Shown here piece by piece: positions 6,709 through 13,592 of a stretch of 18,609 bases of DNA. The DNA comes from Chloroflexota bacterium. Its GTDB lineage: Bacteria; Chloroflexota; Limnocylindria; QHBO01. The stretch covers positions 1 to 18,609 of the forward strand of contig VBJX01000028.1 of assembly GCA_005879775.1 (NCBI GenBank), given 5' to 3'. The first letter of the stretch is position 1. The number at the start of each line of letters is the position of its first letter. Below the pieces are notes generated by a model. The model was not told where the DNA came from and searched no databases. It saw nothing but the letters and a program-made list of their open reading frames with translations. A program made the translations under genes and the position numbers.

Positions 6709-7398
6709 GTGACCCCGTTCGTGGCGGGCGCCGGCATCGGCTTCGCCATCGTGGGCGTCATCGCCGAGCGGCTGGCCAGTGTCTGGCCCGCCGACGAGGC
6801 CTCGCGTCGCGGACCTGGGCTGCGCACGCTCCTGCTGTCCGCGGGTTCGGCCATGGCGGGGGGCGCCATCGCCTGGCGCTCGGCCCTGCCGCTGTCGGGC
6901 ACGCTCGTCTACCTGGCCTTCCTGGCAGTCCTCGTGCTGCTGGCGGCGACCGACCTGGAGCAGCGGCGCCTGCCACACCTGCTCCTCGACCCGTTCATCG
7001 TGGGCGCCATCATCTTCGTGCCGTTCAACCCGGCGATCTCCCCCCTGGATGCGGTGATCGGTGCCGCGGCTGGCGTGGGAGTACTCGGACTGCTGGGGCT
7101 GGTGGTGCGTGGCGGGCTGGCGCTCGGCGACCTCTACCTCGTCGCCCCGCTGGGGCTGCTCCTCGGCTTCCCGGGGATCATCGGCGCCCTCTTCCTGGCC
7201 GCCCTGCTGGTGGCCATCGCCAGCCTCGGGCTGCTTGCCGCCCGCCGTGTTGGCCTGCGCAGCTACGTGCCCTTCGGGCCCTTCCTGGTGGTCGGAACCG
7301 TGCTGACCCTCCTGCGCGACCCGCAGATCCTCGGCCAGCTGGGTGCCGCGGCGAGAACGGTCACGGGATTGGCAACGGGAGTACTGCTCGGCACCTGA
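6709..7398 (+). CDS. A24-type prepilin peptidase-like membrane protein
   Basis: A 229-residue polytopic membrane protein resembling the aspartic peptidase part of type IV prepilin peptidase (PilD/ComC, A24A), which cleaves prepilin leader peptides at the membrane. The two catalytic aspartates are visible: D82 in TDLEQRRLPH (family D-x5-P-N/H) and D141 in GLALGDLYL (family GxGD). The C-terminal YVPFGPFLVVG resembles the family IPFGPFL segment. About six hydrophobic segments are present. The N-terminal Cys-rich methyltransferase domain of bifunctional PilD is absent; only a short hydrophobic head (GAGIGFAIVGVIAERL) precedes. The GTG at 6709 is the only good upstream start and lies 27 nt after the M17 stop, with GGTGGGGGGA some 14 nt before. 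No pilin or secretion gene lies nearby, so the substrate is unknown. Confidence 0.8.
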   Translation: MTPFVAGAGIGFAIVGVIAERLASVWPADEASRRGPGLRTLLLSAGSAMAGGAIAWRSALPLSGTLVYLAFLAVLVLLAATDLEQRRLPHLLLDPFIVGAIIFVPFNPAISPLDAVIGAAAGVGVLGLLGLVVRGGLALGDLYLVAPLGLLLGFPGIIGALFLAALLVAIASLGLLAARRVGLRSYVPFGPFLVVGTVLTLLRDPQILGQLGAAARTVTGLATGVLLGT

Positions 7399-7551
7399 CC
7401 AACGCGCGATTCAGGGCTGGCGATGGTCTGGACAGGTCGGTTATCCTTGGGCCCTCTTACCCGGAACGCCGGGGATCGCTCCGACCGTAGCCGCGAACTG
7501 CCCGCCCGCGCAGCTGCCGGAGCGGCAACCAATCGAGCGCCGCACGGAGTC
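7399..7551 (+). promoter_or_regulatory. Leader and probable promoter region of the M23 gene
   Basis: This is a 153-nt gap. It contains TATCCT at 7442-7447, a plausible -10 without a matching -35, which would give a leader of about 100 nt. An in-frame ATG at 7423 would add 43 residues before the signal peptide, but that extension (Arg-rich, with no signal character) looks non-coding. GGAG at 7546-7549 is only 2 nt from the ATG at 7552, so initiation there is not typical. I see no terminator after the preceding gene. Confidence 0.4.
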
Positions 7552-8853
7552 ATGTCGATCGCCCGTCGTACAGCCGCGCCATGGGTCGCAGCGATCCTGC
7601 TCGTCACGGTCCTGATCGGGCCCGCGACGTGGCAGTCGCCGGCGCGCGCCACGGACCCCACCGTCAACGAGGCGATCACCCAGCAGCAGCAGATGCAGGC
7701 CGAGCTGGCCAGGCAGCAGACCGAGCTTGCCGACCTGCAGCGCCAGCAGTCGACCCTGACCGCCAGCATCCGCGGCCTCACCTCCGACATCGGATCGGTG
7801 GGTCTGGAGATCGCGGCCGCGCAGCGCAACCTGGAGCAGGTCAGCCGCGACCTCGAGGTGGCGCGCGGCGTCCTGTGGCTCATCCAGCAGGACATCGATT
7901 CACTGGCCGGCAACCTGAAGGACATGGCGACGAGCATCTCGACCGCGCAGGTCGACCTCGCCGGCCGCGAAGCGGTGCTGCAGGATCACCTCCGCACCGC
8001 CTACGAGCAGAGCCAGACCTCGGTCCTGGAGGTCCTCCTCTCCACCGACTCGTTCACCAAGGCGACCAGCGAGCTGTCGTACATGCTCACCCTCTCCGAG
8101 GAGGACCAGCGCCTTGCGGCCGAGGTGCGCGACCGCCGCGACTGGCTTGATGTCCGGCGCCAGACCCTGGCCCTCGGCAAGGAGACGCTCGCCGGCCTTC
8201 GCGATGATGCTGCCGCCCGCAAGGCGGCGCTCGACGGTCAGCAGACGGAGGTCGACGCTGCTCGCGTGGCTCTGGAGAAGAAGCAGGCTCAGCTCCAGTC
8301 GCTGAAGGACGCGCGCGAGGCGCAGTTCGCGATCGGCACGCTGACGGGGCAAGAGCTGCAGGCCGCAGTCGCCGCGCAGCAGAAGCTGCTGGAAGGCCAG
8401 AACGCGCTCGTCGCGCGCCTCAAGACCGAGGCCAACGCGCTCGACATCGCCTACCGGGGGCGCTTCGAATGGCCGGAGCACGGAACGTTCATGATCACCC
8501 AGGAGTTCGGTCGCACCCCCTTCGAGACATGGCACACCGGGCTCGATATGGCCTACCTGAGCCCTCACTGCGGAGGCCTGATCTACGCGGCGGGCGACGG
8601 AGTCGTCCTCGAGGACGGGCGCCCGCTGGCCCAGTACGGCGACTCGGCGATTGGCGTGGTGATCGGGCATTCGCAGCGCCTGGCGACCTACTACTGGCAT
8701 CTCTCCGGTGAGATCGTCACGCTCGGCCAGCAGGTGCACACCGGCCAGGTGATCGGCTACGAGGGGCGGACCGGGTGGGCGACCGGCTGCCATCTCCATT
8801 TCGCGGTGCTCTTCGACGGGGTCCCCCAGAACCCTCGGGAATACCTGCCGTAG
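7552..8853 (+). CDS. Secreted coiled-coil M23 peptidoglycan hydrolase (EnvC/PcsB-like)
   Basis: A 433-residue exported murein endopeptidase or its close relative. A signal peptide (MSIARR, hydrophobic core, likely cleavage after SPARA near residue 33) is followed by a long coiled coil from about 38 to 300. The coiled coil starts with QQQQMQAELARQQTEL and contains the SVLEVLLSTDSF segment typical of the hinge in EnvC/PcsB/RipA-like proteins. The C-terminal LytM domain (about 305-433) carries the complete zinc and catalytic set: HTGLD (H328, D332), YYWHL (H383) and HLHF (H414, H416). It should therefore be an active lysostaphin-type enzyme, unlike degenerate EnvC. The coiled coil suggests regulation by a membrane partner such as FtsEX, none of which is in the window. 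The class A PBP gene follows 51 nt downstream, giving a wall-cleavage and wall-synthesis pair. Confidence 0.93.
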   Translation: MSIARRTAAPWVAAILLVTVLIGPATWQSPARATDPTVNEAITQQQQMQAELARQQTELADLQRQQSTLTASIRGLTSDIGSVGLEIAAAQRNLEQVSRDLEVARGVLWLIQQDIDSLAGNLKDMATSISTAQVDLAGREAVLQDHLRTAYEQSQTSVLEVLLSTDSFTKATSELSYMLTLSEEDQRLAAEVRDRRDWLDVRRQTLALGKETLAGLRDDAAARKAALDGQQTEVDAARVALEKKQAQLQSLKDAREAQFAIGTLTGQELQAAVAAQQKLLEGQNALVARLKTEANALDIAYRGRFEWPEHGTFMITQEFGRTPFETWHTGLDMAYLSPHCGGLIYAAGDGVVLEDGRPLAQYGDSAIGVVIGHSQRLATYYWHLSGEIVTLGQQVHTGQVIGYEGRTGWATGCHLHFAVLFDGVPQNPREYLP

Positions 8854-8867
8854 CTCGCTCGGACCCA

Positions 8868-8904
8868 TTCGACCGATCCCGGATCATGCGCTAGGGTTCG
8901 CCTG
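8868..8904 (+). promoter_or_regulatory. Promoter before the class A PBP gene (leaderless type)
   Basis: TAGGGT at 8892-8897 is followed by 7 nt and the ATG at 8905, with no Shine-Dalgarno sequence. TTCGAC at 8868-8873 is a possible -35 (18-nt spacer). Between them, GATCC-C-GGATC (8875-8885) is a short near-palindrome that could be an operator, though it may be chance. The promoter gives the PBP its own transcript in addition to any readthrough from the M23 gene. Confidence 0.5.
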
Positions 8905-11709
8905 ATGCACCCCGCCATGCAGCGGCGCCGTCATCGCCTGATGACCCGCCGCGCAACGCGCCACAGCCCAGGGCGCGGGTTCGCCACCTTCGCCGCCGTC
9001 TCCGTCGGCGTGTTCGTGCTGTTCGTGGGTGGCATGGTTGCCGGCACCGGCGGCGGCCTCCTGGCGGCCTACCAATATTTCGCCAGCGGGCTCCCGGATC
9101 CGCATCTCCTGGATGGGATCGAGCTGCCGGCCTCGACCTATGTCTACGACCGCACCGGATCGGTCTTCCTGGCTCGCTTCGAGTGCGAGAACCGCGAGCA
9201 GGTCCACTTCGCCGACCTCCCGGACAGCGTGATCAACGCCACCGTCGCCTCCGAGGACCGCACCTTCTGGACCAACGATGGGATCGACTACCAGGCGGTG
9301 GCAGCCGCGGCCCTGCAGAACCTGCAAGCCGGACACATCGTTCGGGGAGCCAGCACCATCACCCAGCAGGTGATCAAGTACGCCGGCTCGATCAAGCAGG
9401 CCGAGGCATCGCACGCCGCGGCCAGCGCCCCTCCGTCGCTGGAGCTGGACCCAGGCACTGCGCCGGTCGAAGAGGACCCGTGCGTCCAGCCCAACCTGAC
9501 CTTCCTGGAGGGGCGTGGATTCTCCGACAAGATCCGCGAGCAGATCCTGGCCCGCGAGGTGACCGCCGCCTACCCTGGGCGCGCCGGCAAGGAGAAGATC
9601 CTCGAAACCTACCTGAACCTGATCTTCTACGGCAACCGCTCATACGGGATCCGTGCGGCGGCGGCGAACTTCTTCGGGATCAACGACCTTCACCAGCTCT
9701 CGCTCGCGCAGGCGGCATTCCTGGCCGGCCTGCCGCAGCTCCCCAGCGCCTACGACCCGTACCAGCCGGCCGACGCACCTCGCGGGCCGGGTCCGGCCAT
9801 GGCGCGCCGTGACGACGTGCTGCACCGCATGCTGACCGAGCACTACATCACGCTGGACGACTACAACGCCGCGGTCGCCACCACCTGGGAGGATATGAAG
9901 CCGAGCACCGTCACCTCGATCCTCCGCGAGCCGCAGTTCGCCTTCCGCGTCGAGCGCGAGGCGGAGCGGGTCCTGGCGGCACAGGGGGTAGCCGACCCGG
10001 CGCAGGCGGTGCGCACCGGCGGCTATCGGATCATCACCACCCTCGACTACAGCCTGCAGCAGGCGGCCAAGGCAGAGGTTCTCAAGTACGTCGTCGCCCT
10101 CTCTGGGAGCAACGTGCACAACGCTGCGCTCGTGGCGATCAACGCCTCCACCGGCGAGATCGTGGCCTACGTCGGAAGCGTCGACTACTACAACCGTGAC
10201 GACCCGCGGGTGCAGGGCCAGTTCGACGTCGCGGGGCTCGGCCTGCGCCAGATCGGATCGGCCTTCAAGCCGTTCATGTATACCTCCGCCTTCCGCGCCC
10301 GACAGGGAACGCCGGCCACCATGTTCGTCGACGCCGCCACCCGCTTCGGCACCTACCTGCCGACCAACGCCGATGTCCAGCAGCACGGTCCGTTGCTGGC
10401 GATGGATGCGCTGCGCTACTCGCTCAACGTGCCCTCGGTGATGATGCAGTACCTGGTGGGGGTCGACACCACCGCCGCCTTCGCCGAATCGCTGGGGGTC
10501 GCCAGCAAGCAGTACATCCTCGACCAGGATCCCGGCCTGACCCTGACCCTCGGCTCGGTGCCGATCAACCTGACCAATGCGACCCAGGGGTACAGCGCCT
10601 TTGCCGCCCAGGGCACGCTTCATCCGGCAACCACCATCCTGGAGATCCGCGACCGCGACAACCAGGTCATCTATTCCCTGGCCAAGGACGGACCCAAGGC
10701 CTCCCAGCCGATGACCCCGGCCGAGGCATACCTGACCCATTGGATCCTGCAGGGGAACACCGATCCACGTCTCAACCTGTGGTGGGGCAGGCGCGCCGAG
10801 CTGGTCGACCCCAATGGGGTGCGCCGCGACGCCACCGCCAAGACGGGCACCACCAACGACTTCAAGGACGTGACGGCCTTCGGCTACATCCCCGGCAGCC
10901 TGACCACCGGCGTCTGGATGGGGAACAACAACCAGGATCCCCTCGCCGCAGGCCTCTTCGCCGCCAATGGCCCGCTCTACCTGTGGCATGACTTCATGGA
11001 CCTGGCGATCAACAAGCCGTGGGACTGGAACGGCCAGAAGCCGGTGCCGCAGATCTACTTCAAGCAGCCCCCAGGGGTGGTGACAGCCAACATCTGCATG
11101 TTCAGCGGCATGGCCGCCACCACCGGCTGCGGCCCGACCCGGGTCATCCCCTTCCTGGATGGGACCGTGCCGCCTGTCGACAACGTCCATGGCGGCAGGT
11201 TCAGCGGAGTCATTCCGACGCCCAACCCGAGCGGCGAGGTCGTCTATGGTGGAGGCTCGTGCTTCGATATCGTCCAGGAGGTGCGCAACGACCCGCGACG
11301 GCCCCCCGAATGGGCCGATGCCGCGCAGCGTTGGGCGGACCGCCTGGTGAACGGCGAGACGGGAGCCCGCGGCGATCCGGACACGATCGCCCAATACGGG
11401 CCTGACCGGATCTGGCTGGGGATCAGTCCGGTGCCCGGCAAGCCCGGCTACGGACAGCCGATCTGCGGACACCTCAAACCGAGACCCACGCCAACTCCGT
11501 CGCCCTCGCATGGGCCGGGGGGAGGCGACTGCCAGGGGCACCCGAACAAGTGCACCCCGATCCCGAGCCCGGTCGCGGTCGGTCCGGCGAGGACCGTTCA
11601 AAGCGCCACGCCGCTGGTGCCGATCTTCGGCATCCCGATGCTGGCCGGTCTGCTGCCGCTCAGCGCCCGGATGGCGCGCCTGGCTCGTCGCCGCCTGCGT
11701 CGGCGCTAG
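8905..11709 (+). CDS. Class A penicillin-binding protein (glycosyltransferase 51 plus transpeptidase)
   Basis: A 934-residue bifunctional peptidoglycan synthase, inserted in the cytoplasmic membrane and active outside it. A basic N-terminus and one membrane segment (about 26-56) are followed by the GT51 domain: EDRTFW with catalytic E117, GASTITQQ (148-155) and KEKILETYLN. The transpeptidase has SAFK (S452 nucleophile, K455), SLN (506-508) and KTG (646-648). All catalytic residues are present. Oddities: about 37 extra residues with C193 follow GASTITQQ (about 165-205). Eight cysteines are present, all outside the membrane. A Pro/Thr/Ser-rich tail (about 855-900) leads to a second hydrophobic segment (VPIFGIPMLAGLLPL) and an Arg-rich end, which resembles a cell-wall-anchored tail without an LPxTG. 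An ATG at 8941 is an alternative start, but the promoter spacing favours 8905. Confidence 0.95.
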   Translation: MHPAMQRRRHRLMTRRATRHSPGRGFATFAAVSVGVFVLFVGGMVAGTGGGLLAAYQYFASGLPDPHLLDGIELPASTYVYDRTGSVFLARFECENREQVHFADLPDSVINATVASEDRTFWTNDGIDYQAVAAAALQNLQAGHIVRGASTITQQVIKYAGSIKQAEASHAAASAPPSLELDPGTAPVEEDPCVQPNLTFLEGRGFSDKIREQILAREVTAAYPGRAGKEKILETYLNLIFYGNRSYGIRAAAANFFGINDLHQLSLAQAAFLAGLPQLPSAYDPYQPADAPRGPGPAMARRDDVLHRMLTEHYITLDDYNAAVATTWEDMKPSTVTSILREPQFAFRVEREAERVLAAQGVADPAQAVRTGGYRIITTLDYSLQQAAKAEVLKYVVALSGSNVHNAALVAINASTGEIVAYVGSVDYYNRDDPRVQGQFDVAGLGLRQIGSAFKPFMYTSAFRARQGTPATMFVDAATRFGTYLPTNADVQQHGPLLAMDALRYSLNVPSVMMQYLVGVDTTAAFAESLGVASKQYILDQDPGLTLTLGSVPINLTNATQGYSAFAAQGTLHPATTILEIRDRDNQVIYSLAKDGPKASQPMTPAEAYLTHWILQGNTDPRLNLWWGRRAELVDPNGVRRDATAKTGTTNDFKDVTAFGYIPGSLTTGVWMGNNNQDPLAAGLFAANGPLYLWHDFMDLAINKPWDWNGQKPVPQIYFKQPPGVVTANICMFSGMAATTGCGPTRVIPFLDGTVPPVDNVHGGRFSGVIPTPNPSGEVVYGGGSCFDIVQEVRNDPRRPPEWADAAQRWADRLVNGETGARGDPDTIAQYGPDRIWLGISPVPGKPGYGQPICGHLKPRPTPTPSPSHGPGGGDCQGHPNKCTPIPSPVAVGPARTVQSATPLVPIFGIPMLAGLLPLSARMARLARRRLRRR

Positions 11710-11740
11710 GCCGGGCACCTGAGCGCGGCGGCGGCCGTGC

Positions 11741-11752
11741 GATGATTCGCGC
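11741..11752 (+). promoter_or_regulatory. Possible -10 before glgC (leaderless type)
   Basis: GATGAT at 11741-11746 is followed by 6 nt and the GTG at 11753. It lacks the first T of a -10 hexamer but keeps the key A and last T. No -35 and no Shine-Dalgarno sequence is seen. It is the weakest member of the leaderless series in this window. Confidence 0.35.
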
Positions 11753-13012
11753 GTGGTGCAGTCGGTCCTGACCCTGGTCCTTGCCGGAGGCGAGGGAGAG
11801 CGGCTCTCGATCCTGTCGCAGGTGCGCGCCAAGCCCGGGGTCCCGTTCGGCGGCAAGTACCGGATCATCGACTTCGCGCTCTCCAATGCGGTGAACTCCG
11901 GGATGACCGACGTGGCGGTCCTCACCCAGTACGCGCCGCGCTCGCTGATCGACCACATCGGGGTCGGACGCCCGTGGGACCTGGACCGCAGCCACGGAGG
12001 CGTGAACCTGCTGCAGCCGTACATCGGGCGCGGGCGCTCGCGGGACTGGTACCGCGGCACCGCCGACGCGGTGCTGCAGAACATGGAGTTCATCGCCGAT
12101 CGGGATCCCGACCTGGTCCTGATCCTGGCCGGCGACCACGTCTACAAGATGGACTACCGCCCGTTCATCGCAATGCACCGGACCAGCGGGGCGGAGGTCA
12201 CCTGCGCGGTGCGCACCGTCCCCATCGAGGAGGCCCACCGCTTCGGCATCCTTGAAGCCGATCCTTCCGGGCGGGTGACCGCCTTCGTCGAAAAGCCGCC
12301 GAACCCGACCAGCAACCTGGTCAGCATGGGGGTCTACGTCTTCTCGTGGTGGAGCCTGCGCGAGCTCCTCTCGACGGAGCGCGTCGACTTCGGGCAGGAC
12401 GTACTGCCCCACATGGTGGAGAGTGGACGTCACGTCCAGGCCTACGAGTACGGCGGCTACTGGCAGGACGTGGGCACCATCGAGGCCTACTGGCGCACGA
12501 ACCTGGACCTGCTCTCCGACCATCCGGGGATCGATCTTTACGACCGCGGCTGGCTCATCTACACCAAGAGCGAGGAACGCGCGCCGGCCATGATCGGGCC
12601 TGAGGCCGCGGTGAACCGCAGCATGGTCAGTCACGGGTGCGTCATCCAGGGGAGCGTCGATCACTGCGTGCTCTCGCCGGGGGTCAGGATCGGTCGGGGG
12701 GCAAGGGTCTCGAATTCGATCCTCATGTTCGACACGGTGATCCACGACGGTGCGATCGTCGAGAACGCCATCATCGACAAGGACTGCCAGGTGGGGCCCG
12801 GGGCGCGAGTCGGCGACGGGGCCGACCTGCGGCCGAACCGGGCTGAGCCGGAGCGGCTCTACGCCGGCATCACGATCGTCGGCAAGCGAGCGTGGATCCC
12901 GGCCGGGATCCGGATCGGGCGGAACTGCCGGATCGATCCGGCCGTGGTGGAGAGTGACTATCGGGGACGGCAGGCCATCGCGTCGGGCGAGACGGTGGTC
13001 CACGCTGGCTGA
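11753..13012 (+). CDS. glgC: Glucose-1-phosphate adenylyltransferase
   Basis: A 419-residue enzyme that makes ADP-glucose from ATP and glucose-1-phosphate, the first committed step of bacterial glycogen synthesis in the cytosol. The N-terminal nucleotidyltransferase domain shows LAGGEGERL, RAKPGVPFGGKYRIIDF and LSNAVNSG, the catalytic-Asp motif LAGDHVYKMDY (D128), the sugar-phosphate site FVEKP, and YWQDVGTIEAYW. The C-terminal left-handed beta-helix (about 295-410) has hexapeptide-type repeats such as VRIGRGARVSNS. Length and motif order match GlgC. The GTG start is set by the LTLVLAGGEGERL N-terminus. It is the first gene of a tightly packed run with a YbjN-like gene, a peptidase-like gene, pncB and a TPR gene. 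No other glycogen gene is in the window. Confidence 0.96.
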   Translation: MVQSVLTLVLAGGEGERLSILSQVRAKPGVPFGGKYRIIDFALSNAVNSGMTDVAVLTQYAPRSLIDHIGVGRPWDLDRSHGGVNLLQPYIGRGRSRDWYRGTADAVLQNMEFIADRDPDLVLILAGDHVYKMDYRPFIAMHRTSGAEVTCAVRTVPIEEAHRFGILEADPSGRVTAFVEKPPNPTSNLVSMGVYVFSWWSLRELLSTERVDFGQDVLPHMVESGRHVQAYEYGGYWQDVGTIEAYWRTNLDLLSDHPGIDLYDRGWLIYTKSEERAPAMIGPEAAVNRSMVSHGCVIQGSVDHCVLSPGVRIGRGARVSNSILMFDTVIHDGAIVENAIIDKDCQVGPGARVGDGADLRPNRAEPERLYAGITIVGKRAWIPAGIRIGRNCRIDPAVVESDYRGRQAIASGETVVHAG

Positions 13013-13592
13013 CGGCGTTCCGACGGGCCCACCACCGCTCGAGGCGTGGCTCGCCGAGCTCGGAGTCGAGGTCGTGGCTGCCTCCGGCGACGCCAGCGAG
13101 GCGGCGATGAGCTGCGACGTGATGCTCGACGGCGTGCGCCGCTTCGACCTGCGCGCAACGGTGGCGTGGGTCGACGGCTTCGGCCTCTCGATCTGGGCCT
13201 ACTACGGCCTGGAAGCGATGGAGGTCCCGCGTCGGGTGCTGCAGCGCATGCTCCGTGCCAACTTCGACTACCCGTTCGTCAAGTTCGCCCTGACCGATGA
13301 CGACCGCCCGATGCTGGTCACCGAGCTTCCTCCGGCCGGGCTCGACCGCGATCTCCTGGGACGAGCGCTGACGCGCCTGACCGTCGTCGCCGACCGGCTG
13401 CTCGAGGAGACCGCGTCCGCCGTCGCGGACCGCGGGCTGATCCCGGACTGGTCCGACCGGACGGGACGTAATCCCGAGCTCCTCGCCGCCTATCGGGCCG
13501 ATGCGGAGGCGACGATGCCCGCCTGGGCTCCCCAGCCGGAGCCGCCACGCCGCCGTGGGCTGCTGGCCCGCCTGCTGGGAGGCAGTGGGTGA
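12954..13592 (+). CDS. YbjN-like (T3SS-chaperone-fold) domain protein
   Basis: Probably a cytosolic protein with a YbjN/CesT-like fold. Residues LEAWLAELGVEV, then LRATVAWVDGFGLSIWAYYG, then RANFDYPFVKFALTDDDRPM and TELPPAGLDRDLL follow the strand-helix pattern of YbjN proteins, where the asparagine-hydrophobic-x-VKF segment and the acidic turn are typical. A long helix and a Pro/Arg-rich C-terminus follow (PEPPRRRGLLARLLGGSG). YbjN proteins are linked to stress, envelope phenotypes or peptide binding, but the function here is unknown. The start is uncertain. GTG at 12954 has GGTGGAGA just before it but overlaps glgC by 59 nt and gives an Arg-rich head; CTG at 13005 (8-nt overlap) fits the conserved part better; ATG 13107 cuts it. 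It overlaps the next gene as GTGA, which implies translational coupling. Confidence 0.65.
   Translation: MTIGDGRPSRRARRWSTLADGVPTGPPPLEAWLAELGVEVVAASGDASEAAMSCDVMLDGVRRFDLRATVAWVDGFGLSIWAYYGLEAMEVPRRVLQRMLRANFDYPFVKFALTDDDRPMLVTELPPAGLDRDLLGRALTRLTVVADRLLEETASAVADRGLIPDWSDRTGRNPELLAAYRADAEATMPAWAPQPEPPRRRGLLARLLGGSG

Noticed and set aside
6679..6711. M17 and prepilin-peptidase-like genes in the same frame, as if a fusion split by a stop
   Set aside because: The M17 C-terminus is complete, the A24 protein has its own hydrophobic head, and the 27 nt between them do not continue either fold.
5566..6978. Minus-strand open frame (470 codons) opposite the M17 and prepilin-peptidase genes
   Set aside because: His/Arg/Gly-rich translation with no domain. 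It also crosses a real gene boundary, as shadows do.
8875..8885. Near-palindrome GATCC-C-GGATC between the -35 and -10 of the PBP promoter
   Set aside because: Too short and a common composition here; no second copy upstream of another gene was noticed, so it is not called an operator.
9640..12093. Very long minus-strand open frame (817 codons) antisense to the PBP and glgC genes
   Set aside because: It is the mirror of real codons in a G/C-third-position genome. The translation is rich in Arg, Gly, His and Asp with no motif, and both plus-strand genes have complete catalytic motifs.
11660..13003. Minus-strand open frame (447 codons) opposite glgC
   Set aside because: Shadow of glgC, whose motifs are unambiguous.
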